A model generated the notes under the pieces. The model made no database searches. It worked only from the letters and a program-made list of their open reading frames with translations, and was not told the origin of the DNA. Both the position numbers and the translations under genes were made by a program. Below, in pieces: positions 36,572 through 45,629 of a stretch of 64,000 nt of DNA. Position 1 is the first letter of the stretch, and every line of letters begins with the position of its first letter. The stretch comes from CAVWCQ01 sp963753545 (lineage in GTDB: Bacteria > Chloroflexota > Anaerolineae > Aggregatilineales > Aggregatilineaceae): the NCBI GenBank assembly GCA_963753545.1, contig CAVWCQ010000008.1, forward strand, positions 3,162,001-3,226,000, in the 5' to 3' direction.

Positions 36572-38581
36572 ATGGCACTCCAACAGATAGGCCCCATTTC
36601 TGGTCTCGTCCTCCGGTTAAATGGAGACCAACTGCGTATAGATCAAGATGCTGGAGTTGGGCCTTCGTGGTTGCATCCAACAAGTTCAGCCGACCTGTTT
36701 GCCTTGCATATAAATGAAAAACGGTTCACAGCACTAAATCTACCGTGTGAAGAGATAAGTACCAATTCACCCACACCAGGAATTCAACAGTGTACAGCTC
36801 GATTTAGCAGCGATAGCTTTCAAGTGGACTGCTATATCAATGGCTATGAAGACACTGCTGTTCTGGAGATTTGGCAAACAGTCCGCAACGTGGGGCGTGA
36901 CCTGCTGCACATTTCGCGCATAGACACAATTTCTTGGGCCGTCCCCGAAGATCAGTATGATCTTTTTTACTATACCAGTGATTGGGGACAAGAATTTGAA
37001 TCGGTTCAGACACCACTGACTGATGAAATAACGCTCGAAACCCGCTATGGTCGTTCATCAAAGGGGCAGCATCCCTGGTTTGCACTGTTCAGCCCTACGG
37101 CTGGTGTTTTATCCGGTTCAATAGCTTGGTCTGGCAATTGGGTCTTCCGCTTTGAACCTCTTGCCAGCGGTGGGTATGGAGTCAGCGGTGGGCTGCATAA
37201 CTGGAATTTCGCCAAAGTGTTGCCATCTGGCCAGCAAATGGAAAGTCCGCATGTCATCTTGGTATTGGGGCAAGATCTAAATGCAGTCTCACAACAATAT
37301 GCGCGTGTAGGCCGCCGCTATTGGTATCCTCACACGGCGTTGTCAGCCCAACTCCCTATCGAATGGAATCATTGGTTCAGCTACGAAGACGTGGATATCA
37401 ATGAAGCAGTGTTCAGTGCCAATGTGCATGAGGCTAAGAAGTTGGGGATAGAAGTTTGCACGCTGGATGCAGGCTGGTTCGGCCCCGATGGCGAGCACAC
37501 CGAATGGCACGATTATCGCGGCGATTGGCATCTGGTCAACCGGGATCGTTTTCCACACGGCATTCGAACCTTATCTGATGAGACGCACGCTCTCAATATG
37601 AGGTTCGGGCTATGGTGTGAAATTGAAGGGTTGGGGAGGAAGGCAAGTCTTGATGCGCTTCGTCCCGAATTGGCTGCCAGACACAAGGGAGAGAATCTTG
37701 GTTATGTCTGTTTTGGCAATCCCCAGGCCCAGGAGTTGGCGTATGAAACCCTATGTGGCCTCATTTCAGACTATAACTGCGACTGGATAAAACTGGACTT
37801 TAACGTTGATCCAGGGATGGGCTGTACACGAACCGATCATGGGCACGGCGCGGAAGATGGGCTTTATGAACACTACATGGGTTACTACCGAATGATTGAG
37901 CGCATCCGGCAAAAATACCCTGATGTTATTCTGGAAAACTGTTCGTCGGGCGGACTGCGTATTGATCTCGGTATGGCTCGCCATACTCACATGACGTTTT
38001 TGAGCGATCCAGATTGGCCTGTTCACGATCTGCAGATATTCTGGGGAGCAAGTACGATGCTGGCTACCAACGCCTGTCTGCATTGGAGTTACTCTGAATG
38101 GCGAGGAGAACACCCGCAACAGAGATTTAATCCGCGCGATCTTAACTTGCAGCCACACCAGTTGGATTATTACACACGCATTTCCATGCTTGGTTGGTTT
38201 GGACTCTGCCAGAAATTGCCGGAACTGCCAGAGTGGGTGAAAGATCGTCTGGCTGTCCATATACGCATTTATCAACAGCATGTCCGCCGTTTTGTGCGCG
38301 AAGCTGCTCTCTATCGTTTAACGAGCCAGCCCAGGCGTGATGGTAGCGGTGATCGTTGGTGTGCCTTTCAATACAGTCTGCCTGATGAGCATTTGCTCTT
38401 TGTGTTCCGTCTTCCGGGTGGAGAGCCAGAACGCACGATTTACCTTGATGGTCTACAAGCGGATCGGTTATATCAAGTCGAAGGATTTGAGGGGGAAAGG
38501 TTTCCCGCAGTCGGGGGACAAGCGGGTATAACATTCAAGGATTTACCCGAAGAAGGATCTAGCTTGTTGCGTATTTTTTAA
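36572..38581 (+). CDS. Alpha-galactosidase, glycoside hydrolase family 36
   Basis: 669 residues, normal GH36 length. N-terminal beta-sandwich (1-260), TIM barrel (about 265-590) and a C-terminal beta domain. Catalytic nucleophile Asp in CDWIKLDFN, acid/base Asp in FLSDPDWPVHD; substrate-binding stretches TLDAGWFGPDGEHTEWHDYR and ENCSSGGLRIDLGMA. No signal peptide, so it acts on imported alpha-galactosides. It begins 16 bases after the YesL-like gene and ends the LacI-1 locus. Confidence 0.9.
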   Translation: MALQQIGPISGLVLRLNGDQLRIDQDAGVGPSWLHPTSSADLFALHINEKRFTALNLPCEEISTNSPTPGIQQCTARFSSDSFQVDCYINGYEDTAVLEIWQTVRNVGRDLLHISRIDTISWAVPEDQYDLFYYTSDWGQEFESVQTPLTDEITLETRYGRSSKGQHPWFALFSPTAGVLSGSIAWSGNWVFRFEPLASGGYGVSGGLHNWNFAKVLPSGQQMESPHVILVLGQDLNAVSQQYARVGRRYWYPHTALSAQLPIEWNHWFSYEDVDINEAVFSANVHEAKKLGIEVCTLDAGWFGPDGEHTEWHDYRGDWHLVNRDRFPHGIRTLSDETHALNMRFGLWCEIEGLGRKASLDALRPELAARHKGENLGYVCFGNPQAQELAYETLCGLISDYNCDWIKLDFNVDPGMGCTRTDHGHGAEDGLYEHYMGYYRMIERIRQKYPDVILENCSSGGLRIDLGMARHTHMTFLSDPDWPVHDLQIFWGASTMLATNACLHWSYSEWRGEHPQQRFNPRDLNLQPHQLDYYTRISMLGWFGLCQKLPELPEWVKDRLAVHIRIYQQHVRRFVREAALYRLTSQPRRDGSGDRWCAFQYSLPDEHLLFVFRLPGGEPERTIYLDGLQADRLYQVEGFEGERFPAVGGQAGITFKDLPEEGSSLLRIF

Positions 38582-38923
38582 TGAGCGATGAGTAATAGAT
38601 AAATGTGAGAGATAAACCTTGCACTCTCAAAAAAACCGCGCAATAGCAAAGGAAGACTATTCGTAATAAGTGTTCTCTGCCCTGTAGGGTTGAAAAATTC
38701 AATCTGAGCTTTTTTTCCGGCGTGGATGCGGTCTGATCACGGCCTATGGGTCAATTGACGTATCTGAGCCAGTTTCCCCTCAGGCCACCCAGAATAGGTG
38801 CCCGTAATATCCGAAAACTAATCACGGGAAGAAAGTCGCGTGAAAACGACAACCGAGGAACTGGATGGGCCCTACCAGTGAAGTAAACTGATTGGTTTTT
38901 TGTCCACCAACAACTTTCTCGGA
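38582..38923. other. Intergenic region, nothing recognised
   Basis: About 340 bases after the alpha-galactosidase gene with no convincing coding frame. A TTTTTTT run near 38710 and short AT-rich stretches could hold a terminator, but no clear stem precedes them. Confidence 0.4.
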
Positions 38924-39122
38924 TTAAGGACTCCCAGCATCGGCGTCATTAGCTGACAGGTGTTCCATCATAATCGGAAACATGCCCATGCGCAGGACGG
39001 CAGCGGGAGCGGGGAAGTTACTTACGATCTCTGAGAACGAGACATCGGCGGGAGCTGGGTCGCTAACAAACGTCGAATCAGAGTTTATGAGTAAATGATG
39101 AGAACGCCTGCTGATCTGTCAT
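38924..39122 (-). CDS. Possible small protein (frameshifted), unknown
   Basis: From ATG 39122 the minus strand reads MTDQQAFSSFTH; a stop follows unless one A is removed from AAA near 39085, after which it continues FVSDPAPADVSFSEIVSNFP then APAAVLRMGMFPIMMEHLSA to TAA at 38924, about 65 residues. The extra-base pattern is the same as elsewhere in the window, and the composition looks coding, but no ribosome site or family is recognised. Divergent from the VOC gene. Confidence 0.35.
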
Positions 39123-39201
39123 TTTGGCGCTTCTCTGTTCGACGTTTTTATAGAAAGGCAAAACAGTCGATAATCTGTACGAGTACTATAAGGAGTTCTC
39201 T

Positions 39202-39531
39202 ATGAATCAGGGTATCCGAACAGTCGTCTATCCCGTCAAGGACATTACTAAGGCCAAAGCACTGTATCGTCAGCTTTTGGGCGTAGAACCTTATGTCGAT
39301 GAGGCGTATTATGTCGGCTTCAAGGTGGACGGCCAGGACATCGGCCTCGACCCCAACGGTCACAACGCGGGCATGACGGCCTACTATCATGTGGACGACA
39401 TCAACAAAAACCTACAATCGCTGCTGGACGCTGGCGCACAATTAGTGCAGGAGGTCAAAGATGTCGGTGGGGGCAGACTGATTGCCTCTGTAAAAGACGC
39501 AGACGGTAACATCATCGGGCTGATTCAGTAG
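39202..39531 (+). CDS. VOC (glyoxalase/bleomycin-resistance) superfamily protein
   Basis: 109 residues, one VOC unit of beta-alpha-beta-beta-beta repeats: TVVYPVKDITKAKALYRQLL, then VDGQDIGLDP, AYYHVDDINK and ASVKDADGNIIGLIQ. The conserved metal-ligand Glu at the very end is Gln here (IGLIQ), and few other metal ligands are evident, so it may bind rather than convert a ligand. AAGGAGTT precedes ATG 39202. Confidence 0.88.
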   Translation: MNQGIRTVVYPVKDITKAKALYRQLLGVEPYVDEAYYVGFKVDGQDIGLDPNGHNAGMTAYYHVDDINKNLQSLLDAGAQLVQEVKDVGGGRLIASVKDADGNIIGLIQ

Positions 39532-39568
39532 CCGTGAGCGCATCAGCGACAAATCGATATTACGCTCG

Positions 39569-39583
39569 CCCGCACAGTGCGGG
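39569..39583 (+). terminator. GC-rich hairpin after the VOC gene
   Basis: CCCGCAC-A-GTGCGGG, extended outward by CTCG/CGAG pairing across a bulge, 37 bases after the VOC stop, followed by AGTAATTTG. Probably a terminator; the T-run is weak. Confidence 0.5.
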
Positions 39584-39690
39584 CGGGCGAGTAATTTGCC
39601 GCAAAGCATTCGCCTGCCCAACAAAGCGTGCACCTGACGCTGGGATTCTGCGGCGAGGTTTCCAATCCAAGTCAGTATGAGGAGGTTTCT

Positions 39691-40158
39691 ATGAGCCCAA
39701 AGAACGAAATGCAAAAGTCCGCCGAGAGCACCACCGCGACCAACAAGAAATCCAAGGGATTCACGGCAGAGGAACGAGCCGCAATGAAGGAGCGCGCCAA
39801 AGAGCTAAAGGCGGAAAAGGAAAAGGCGGACGGGGAAAGCGACGTGCTCGCGAAGATCGCCGAGATGCCGGAATCAGATCGCGCCATGGCCCAGCGGCTC
39901 CACGAGATCATCAAAGCCAACGCGCCAGCCCTCTCGCCGAAAACCTGGTACGGGATGCCCGCGTATGCTAAAGACGGCAAGGTCGTCTGCTTCTTCCAGA
40001 GCGCACAGAAGTTCAACACGAGGTACGCGACGTTCGGTTTCAGCGACGAGGCGAACCTCGACGAAGGTGCCATGTGGCCGACCTCCTTCGCGCTGAAGGA
40101 GTTGACTGCCACCGAAGAGGTAAGGATCGTCGCGCTTGTGAAGAAAGCGGTAGACTGA
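39691..40158 (+). CDS. DUF1801 domain protein with charged N-terminal extension
   Basis: 155 residues from ATG 39691, chosen because GGAGGTTTCT lies directly upstream (the frame is open further 5'). Residues 1-50 are Lys/Glu/Ala-rich and probably helical or disordered. The rest matches the DUF1801/YdhG fold: AQRLHEIIKANAPALSPKTW, YGMPAYAKDGKVVCFFQSAQ and YATFGFSDEANLDEGAMWP. Function of the family is unknown. A second DUF1801 gene follows at 40936. Confidence 0.82.
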   Translation: MSPKNEMQKSAESTTATNKKSKGFTAEERAAMKERAKELKAEKEKADGESDVLAKIAEMPESDRAMAQRLHEIIKANAPALSPKTWYGMPAYAKDGKVVCFFQSAQKFNTRYATFGFSDEANLDEGAMWPTSFALKELTATEEVRIVALVKKAVD

Positions 40159-40220
40159 TAACTGATCTCGACTTTTAGAGAAGGATTCCAGGAGTTTGTC
40201 CCCTTGGGAAAGGCGCGTAT

Positions 40221-40270
40221 CTGAAATCGGATCGCCCAACTCTCAGCCGGGTGCGCCTGTCCGATTTCAG
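40221..40270. repeat. Long-loop inverted repeat
   Basis: CTGAAATCGGA (40221-40231) and TCCGATTTCAG (40260-40270), a perfect 11-bp stem with a 28-base loop, between the DUF1801 and YCII genes. It may be a leader structure or a protein-binding site. Confidence 0.4.
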
Positions 40271-40337
40271 GTACGCAGCCAGTTCGATTGGATGGACTCC
40301 CTGACACATCTGCCTCATTCTACAGGAGAACCAACCC

Positions 40338-40682
40338 ATGAAATACATGCTGCTGATGTACTGGGAAGAGTTGAAAGTGCCAAGTACCCCTGAGGAGCAG
40401 CAAGCCGCTCAGGCCTCCTGGGTTGCGCTTTTGCGGGACGCGCAGGCCGCCGGGGTGTTGGAATTGACTGGCGGACTTCCCAGCGGCAACACGACCACTG
40501 TGCGCGTGCGCGAGGGCAAGACGCTGACTATCGATGGCCCGTTCGCGGAGACACACGAACAGTTGGGCGGCTACTTCCTGCTTGAGTGCAAAGACCTCGA
40601 CGAAGCGCTCGCCTGGGCGGCGAAATACCCGGCGGCTCAATACGGCTCGATAGAAGTTCGCCCGCTGTGGTCGCCAAAATAA
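40338..40682 (+). CDS. YCII/DGPF domain protein
   Basis: 114 residues. YCII-related fold with KYMLLMYWEE at the start and the DGPF-type motif (TIDGPFAETHEQLGGYFLLE), then DEALAWAAKYPAAQYGSIEV and RPLW. Genes of this type are usually paired with ECF42-type sigma factors; such a gene does follow here but carries a large internal deletion. An AGGAGAACC site precedes ATG 40338. Confidence 0.9.
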   Translation: MKYMLLMYWEELKVPSTPEEQQAAQASWVALLRDAQAAGVLELTGGLPSGNTTTVRVREGKTLTIDGPFAETHEQLGGYFLLECKDLDEALAWAAKYPAAQYGSIEVRPLWSPK

Positions 40683-40699
40683 CAACGGCAGAAGTGGGG

Positions 40700-40859
40700 A
40701 TGATCGCTGCAGCGCAGATCGAGACCACCTTCCACGAAGAATACGGGCGGGTGCTGGCCGCGCGGAGCAGCCGCCCATGCCTACCAGCGAGCGCTCACCC
40801 TTTGCGGCAACTGCGCCGAGCGCGTTTATCTCCAGTGTCGGCTTAACGAGATGACATAG
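40700..40859 (+). pseudogene. ECF sigma factor (ECF42-like) with large internal deletion
   Basis: The first 20 codons from ATG 40700 (MIAAAQIETTFHEEYGRVLA) match the start of YCII-associated ECF sigma factors; in another frame from about 40767 the sequence reads AAHAYQRALTLCGNCAERVY then LQCRLNEM and TAG 40857-40859, matching the C-terminal end of the same proteins. All DNA-binding and core-binding regions between are missing (roughly 350 residues judged from the family). Not functional. Confidence 0.7.
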
Positions 40860-40935
40860 TCTCTTGGATAAGTATCTTGGCTTTCAGGACTGGGCTGCAT
40901 TTGGTCCTGAATGAACACGCGAATAAGGAGAGGCC

Positions 40936-41325
40936 ATGGGAAGCAACAAAGTTCGTTTTAATTCAATTGATGAGTACGTTGCAACGTTCCCTAAAGAGAT
41001 ACAAACCATCCTGCAAGAAATACGGGCGACCATCCAGGCGGCTGCACCTGACGCCGAAGAAAAAATCAGTTATCAGATGCCCACGTTCTTTCTGAAGGGC
41101 AATCTTGTCCATTTTGCCGCTTTCAAAAACCACATTGGGTTTTACCCGACCCCAAGTGGAATTGAGGCGTTTGAGGAAGAAATAGCCCGATACCAGGGTG
41201 CTAAGGGTTCCATTCGATTTCCCCTGGATGAACCGATGCCGCTCGACCTGATCACCCGGATCGTGAAAATGCGTGTAGCCGAGAATCTAAAGAGGGCCGA
41301 ACTAAAATCACCGAAAAGAAAATAG
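40936..41325 (+). CDS. DUF1801/YdhG-like protein
   Basis: 129 residues. Typical features: FNSIDEYVATFPKEIQTILQ, PDAEEKISYQMPTFFLKGNL, HIGFYPTPSGIEAFEEEIAR and a C-terminal LITRIVKMRVAEN. AAGGAGAGGCC precedes ATG 40936. Family function is unknown (distant frataxin-like fold reported for relatives). It is distinct from the DUF1801 gene at 39691, which has the charged extension. Confidence 0.87.
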   Translation: MGSNKVRFNSIDEYVATFPKEIQTILQEIRATIQAAAPDAEEKISYQMPTFFLKGNLVHFAAFKNHIGFYPTPSGIEAFEEEIARYQGAKGSIRFPLDEPMPLDLITRIVKMRVAENLKRAELKSPKRK

Positions 41326-41413
41326 CGAAATACGAGCTAGAAAGAATTCATACAGCATGCCCCAGAATTGGCCGCCTTTGGTGAATCAAGAACGTACCTC
41401 CACAGGCCTCCAG

Positions 41414-41450
41414 AAAAGAAAAATGCCCTGCATCAAAGAGATGCAGAGCA
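41414..41450 (-). terminator. Intrinsic terminator of the cold-shock gene
   Basis: On the minus strand, a hairpin with a 7-bp core CTGCATC/GATGCAG (41428-41446), extended by TGC/GCA across a mismatch, is followed by a T-rich tract (ATTTTTCTTTTC), 28 bases beyond the cold-shock stop. Confidence 0.75.
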
Positions 41451-41477
41451 TCGTTGCTTGCGCTACGTAAAACTGGT

Positions 41478-41696
41478 TTAGTTGTTGGCGCGTGCCACTT
41501 TGCTTGCCTGTGGACCTTTTTGACCCTGAGTGACCACGAACGTTACTCGCTCACCCTCAGAAAGTTCACGGTAGCCGTCACCCTGGATTTCGCTGTGATG
41601 CACGAATACATCCGGGCCGTCTTCACGTGAAATGAAGCCAAAACCCTTCTGAGCATTAAACCACTTCACAGTACCGCTCGTGCGTTCTTCAGACAT
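41478..41696 (-). CDS. csp: Cold shock protein (CspA family)
   Basis: 72-residue single-OB-fold RNA chaperone. Start at ATG 41696 with AAAGGGA upstream; the frame is open further 5' but without family sequence. RNP1 (KGFGFISRE) and RNP2 (VFVHHSEI) are intact, preceded by GTVKWFNAQ. The transcript probably has a long 5' leader reaching toward 41880, as in cold-regulated csp genes. Confidence 0.95.
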   Translation of the reverse strand: MSEERTSGTVKWFNAQKGFGFISREDGPDVFVHHSEIQGDGYRELSEGERVTFVVTQGQKGPQASKVARANN

Positions 41697-41840
41697 TTGG
41701 AAAATCCCTTTCCCACTAAAATTGGCTTGATGTTGTGGGAACGGAGTAACTTGGGGATAAAAAAGCCAGCGCTTCGATTGAGTTGCGCTGGGATTTGATA
41801 CCACTTCTGCAAACAACCTTTTCCACTACAAACGCCATTA

Positions 41841-41879
41841 TATATCATATCTTCTAAACCGTCGAATTTATATGATATA
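41841..41879. promoter_or_regulatory. AT-rich inverted repeat between csp and the divergent ORF
   Basis: TATATCATAT (41841-41850) and ATATGATATA (41870-41879), a perfect 10-bp inverted repeat with a 19-base spacer. It lies in the divergent promoter region of the cold-shock gene and the 42001 gene and contains -10-like sequences on both strands. Confidence 0.4.
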
Positions 41880-42000
41880 ATGTTATTTACCACAGTTATG
41901 TTTCATCAAAACTTTCGTTAATATTTTTGTTGAGCTGCATAAACCGCAATTAGCACAAAAGAAAAATGCAGCATAACCGAGTAGAAAGATCGAAAGAACA

Positions 42001-42243
42001 ATGACGACAGATCCTGTTATCAGCCAATTGACCAAAGAGCGCGATAATATGGTGCGCCAGATCGCCAAACGTGAAAAGGAAATCTCACACTTTGATGAAC
42101 GTCTAACACACTCCCTCATGCCCAACCAGAAAGCTGTTCTACAAGCTCAGCGTGCTCGCCAACTCACTATGTTAGATGCTGACCAAAGTATCCTGGTTAA
42201 GCTTGAGAGTTCATTAGCCGCAAAAATCGTCAGCCGATCATAA
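42001..42243 (+). CDS. Small coiled-coil protein, unknown
   Basis: 80 residues with a heptad-like charged helix throughout (ISQLTKERDNMVRQIAKREK, then ARQLTMLDADQSILVKLESS). No family recognised, no ribosome site of note. Divergent from the cold-shock gene. It could be a real small helical protein; length and composition are the only support. Confidence 0.5.
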   Translation: MTTDPVISQLTKERDNMVRQIAKREKEISHFDERLTHSLMPNQKAVLQAQRARQLTMLDADQSILVKLESSLAAKIVSRS

Positions 42244-42511
42244 GTGCAAATGTGTATCCTATTCCACTGGCCGTAGCTGAGCTAAAGCCTATCATGAACT
42301 TTATTTGATGGTGCAGAGCGAGTTTCGTTTCCACTAGCAAACTTTTCGAAAAAATGAGTTGATCACTTCGCCACGTAACGATCCGCCGAACCTTGATTTT
42401 TTGCCATGCTCACTGACGATTTCCTAACCCTACACAAGCTTCTATTTATGGTGGATCATATTCATATTCGATCCTACTGGATCACGCGGTGATATGTGGG
42501 AATGTAAGCTC

Positions 42512-43153
42512 ATGGACCCAATGTTAAAAACACTGCAAGCGATACTCTTTGACGTTGACGGCACACTTTTGGATACCAGGGAATTCGTGTACCAGGCCTT
42601 TGAACACACCTTTCAACAGTACAACTTGCCAGCTATCTCTCGAGATAGTCTGGCCACTCTGATCGGTGGATCGCTCGAATCCATCTACGAGTGCCTGGTA
42701 CCTGCGCTCAATTACCATGTCCTTAGTGATACACACCGTTCATTTCAGGAAACGCATCTGCACCTATCTGTCCTTTTTCCGCATGTGGAAACGACCCTTG
42801 CTGCCCTGCACGGGCAAGGCATCCGCCTGGCGGCAGTCACCACCCGTTCCAAACGAACGTCGCTGCAAACACTCGAAAATGCGGGCATTGCCAGGTTCTT
42901 TGAAGTCGTAGTATCGGGAGAAGATGTTACCAAACTAAAGCCCGACCCCGAACCCCTTCTCTGTGCCCTGAACAAACTCTGTATCGCACCCAATCAGGCT
43001 GTCATGGTCGGAGATACAGCGACGGATGTGCTTGCTGGCAAAAGCGCGGGGACACGAACCATCGCCGTGACCTATGGATTCGCGGGACACATCATCAGTC
43101 AATACCATCCGGATTATGTGATCGATGACATCGATAGGTTGTTGCAGCTATGA
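42512..43153 (+). CDS. HAD family phosphatase (phosphoglycolate phosphatase-like)
   Basis: About 213 residues from ATG 42512 (42494 and 42521 are in-frame alternatives; GGGA precedes). HAD motif I AILFDVDGTLLDT, motif II VTTRS, the Lys of motif III in TKLKPDPEPL, motif IV VMVGDTATDVLAGKSAG. The cap inserted after motif I is the small helical type seen in Gph/PpaX-like phosphatases. Substrate unknown. Confidence 0.88.
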   Translation: MDPMLKTLQAILFDVDGTLLDTREFVYQAFEHTFQQYNLPAISRDSLATLIGGSLESIYECLVPALNYHVLSDTHRSFQETHLHLSVLFPHVETTLAALHGQGIRLAAVTTRSKRTSLQTLENAGIARFFEVVVSGEDVTKLKPDPEPLLCALNKLCIAPNQAVMVGDTATDVLAGKSAGTRTIAVTYGFAGHIISQYHPDYVIDDIDRLLQL

Positions 43154-43480
43154 GGTCTCAGCAGCAACTGGCAAACTGTCTGCGCAGTGACCAAGTGCAG
43201 AGAGTTACAATCTGAGGGATAGTCAAGCGAAAGCCATGAGCGGTCAAAGGGGCGTACAACGCACTCGGATTCCCACGTGTTAACTATTTCCCATCATTTT
43301 CAAGTAGATGTATGATTTAAGCCTAGTCCAAAGAAAAGGATCAAGGAATTCTACATCTCAATGACTGATGCGAATCAGCGCTTCACAATCGAAAAACGCT
43401 CTATTCAATGTTAGCCTGTGTTGCCCCAAAGATTTCGACGATGTGCCCTCAATCTGCCAGTTATCAGCGGGAGAGAACCC
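43154..43480. other. Intergenic region, nothing recognised
   Basis: About 325 bases between the HAD and GH13 genes with no convincing gene or strong hairpin. A GGGAGAG ribosome site at 43470-43476 belongs to the GH13 start. Confidence 0.45.
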
Positions 43481-45322
43481 ATGAATAAGAATACTCCAGT
43501 GACAGCCCACCATTTACCGTCTGCCCGTCCAGGAATGGGGACCATCCTTTTTCCAAGGGGCGTCGCGTTTCGCGTATGGGCACCTTTTGCTTCGAGAGTG
43601 TTCGCTTCAGGAGACTTTAACCAATGGAGCACCACAGCCCATCCGTTTGTTAGCGAAGGCAACGGCTATTGGTATGTGGAAGTGCCGGGGGCAAAGATGG
43701 GTGACCAATACGAGTTTGTGATCTTCAAGGATGGGAAGCAGTTGCCTGGGCGCAAAAACCCCTACGCGAGTGAGGTCGTCAACTCGGCCAAGAAAGCAAT
43801 TATTCACAACCCAAGCTTTGACTGGACGGGCGATGACTTTACGATGCCACCGTGGAATGAGTTGGTTATCTATGAACTGCATGTGGGAACCTTCAACGAC
43901 GTATCCGGAAGGAGGCAGGGGCCGGGCACATTCGACGAAATTGTGCTGAAACTCCCCTACCTGCGCGATCTTGGCATTAACGCCATTGAAATCATGCCCG
44001 TGATGGAATTTCCACAGGACTATTCGTGGGGCTACAATCCGGCGCAACCCTTCTCAGTAGAGTCCGCACTGGGCGGACCGCAGGGTCTGCACCGGCTAAT
44101 CAAGGCGGCTCATGCCCAGGGGATTGCCGTCATTATTGATGTGGTTTACAACCACTTTGGCCCCAGCGATCTTGATTTGTGGTGCTTTGACGGTTGGTCC
44201 GATGCCAACCACAATGGCGGTATCTATTTCTATGACAACGAACGCGCTCAGACGCCCTGGGGTGGTACGCGGCCCGACTATGGTCGGCCCGAAGTGCGCC
44301 AATACATCCGCGATAATGCTCTCTTTTGGCTAAACAAATATCACGCGGATGGACTGCGTTTCAATTCGGTGATCAACATCCGCAACCGAAATGGCAGCAA
44401 CGACGATCCGGCGGGGGATCTGCCCGATGGCTGGAACCTGCTGCAATGGATCAACCAGGAAATCCGCGCCACGCAGTCATGGAAGATTACTATAGCCGAG
44501 GATTTGCAGAACAACGCCTGGATCACCAAAGACATAGGTGGCGGTGGTGCGGGGTTCGGGTCGCAGTGGGATGCGGGGTTTGTGCATCCCATTCGCCAGG
44601 CCATTATCACGCCAGACGACAACGACCGCGATATGTTGGCGGTGCGAGATGCGCTTTACCATAGTTACAATGGCGCTGTAACCGAAAGAGTAATCTACAC
44701 CGAGTCGCACGACGAAGTAGCGAATGGGCACCAGCGAGTTCCGGAAGAAATCTGGCCAGGAAATGCCGGAAGTTGGTTTTCTCGGAAGCGTTCCACACTT
44801 GGGGCCGCACTCGTTTTTTCGGCTCCTGGTATCCCCATGATTTTCCAGGGACAGGAATTTCTTGAAGACCAGTATTTCCGCGATGTTGACCTGCTCGACT
44901 GGAAGAAACTGACCACGTATGCGGGGATCCATTTGCTCTACCGCGACCTGATCCGGCTTCGCCGAAACTGGTTCAACCAGACACGGGGCCTACGGGGACA
45001 GCACCTCCATGTTCACCATGTCAACAATATCGACAAAATGATCGCCTTCCACCGTTGGGACACTGGCGGACCGGGCGATGATGTCATCGTCATTGTCAAC
45101 TTCGCCAACCGCTGTTATGAGAGTTATTCCCTGGGTTTCCCACGGGAGGGATTGTGGCGGCTGCGTTTCAATAGCGACTGGCAAGGATACAGCAGTGATT
45201 TCAGTAACCAGTTGGGCTACGACACGGTGGCTCACTATGGAGAGCGAGATAATATGCCGTTTCAGGCGAATATAGGTATCGGCCCTTACACTGTGCTCAT
45301 CTTGTCTCAGGACAACCCGTAA
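43481..45322 (+). CDS. GH13 alpha-amylase/branching-enzyme-like protein, nucleophile Asp replaced by Asn
   Basis: 613 residues from ATG 43481 (GGGAGAG upstream). N-terminal CBM48-type domain (FRVWAPFASRVFASGDFNQW), then a GH13 barrel: VIYELHVGTFND, conserved region I DVVYNHFG, region III TIAEDLQ with the acid/base Glu, region IV TESHDEVANGH with the Asp. In region II the usual GLRFDS is GLRFNS; codon 295 (44363-44365) is AAT, so the nucleophile is Asn. Unless a base error, the protein cannot hydrolyse by the normal mechanism and may bind alpha-glucan instead. The overall pattern resembles branching-enzyme relatives. Confidence 0.87.
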   Translation: MNKNTPVTAHHLPSARPGMGTILFPRGVAFRVWAPFASRVFASGDFNQWSTTAHPFVSEGNGYWYVEVPGAKMGDQYEFVIFKDGKQLPGRKNPYASEVVNSAKKAIIHNPSFDWTGDDFTMPPWNELVIYELHVGTFNDVSGRRQGPGTFDEIVLKLPYLRDLGINAIEIMPVMEFPQDYSWGYNPAQPFSVESALGGPQGLHRLIKAAHAQGIAVIIDVVYNHFGPSDLDLWCFDGWSDANHNGGIYFYDNERAQTPWGGTRPDYGRPEVRQYIRDNALFWLNKYHADGLRFNSVINIRNRNGSNDDPAGDLPDGWNLLQWINQEIRATQSWKITIAEDLQNNAWITKDIGGGGAGFGSQWDAGFVHPIRQAIITPDDNDRDMLAVRDALYHSYNGAVTERVIYTESHDEVANGHQRVPEEIWPGNAGSWFSRKRSTLGAALVFSAPGIPMIFQGQEFLEDQYFRDVDLLDWKKLTTYAGIHLLYRDLIRLRRNWFNQTRGLRGQHLHVHHVNNIDKMIAFHRWDTGGPGDDVIVIVNFANRCYESYSLGFPREGLWRLRFNSDWQGYSSDFSNQLGYDTVAHYGERDNMPFQANIGIGPYTVLILSQDNP

Positions 45323-45573
45323 GAGTATAAAACGCGCGCGAACGTGCAGGTCGATGGGGTAGGCACAAAGCACGGGTGAGCTGGAACTGCAAGAGATCGC
45401 ATTGACTGCTATCGGCATACTCTCTAAATTTACTTTAGCTCTGGTCTGTGGAGAACGTACGCATAAGCTCGTAGCGGGGTTATTCAATTCGATAATTCAG
45501 GGGAAAATCAGGTCGGATGTATTAAGTACCCACCACATGACTGTCGCAAGCTGAAACCAGATCAGGGAATGAA

Positions 45574-45605
45574 AAAGGCGCGGGATCGTACGATCCCGCG
45601 CCTTT
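45574..45605 (-). terminator. Intrinsic terminator of the minus-strand sugar ABC operon
   Basis: AAAGGCGCGGGATCG followed directly by its complement around TA, a 15-bp stem; on the minus strand it is followed by TTTTTC. It lies 24 bases beyond the binding-protein stop. Confidence 0.85.
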
Positions 45606-45629
45606 GGTATCCACCACTTTTGCTGGAAG

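Noticed and set aside
40586..40846. 86-residue ORF spanning the YCII end and beyond
   Set aside because: It mixes out-of-frame YCII sequence with the sigma-factor start; the meaningful reading is the deleted ECF gene at 40700-40859.
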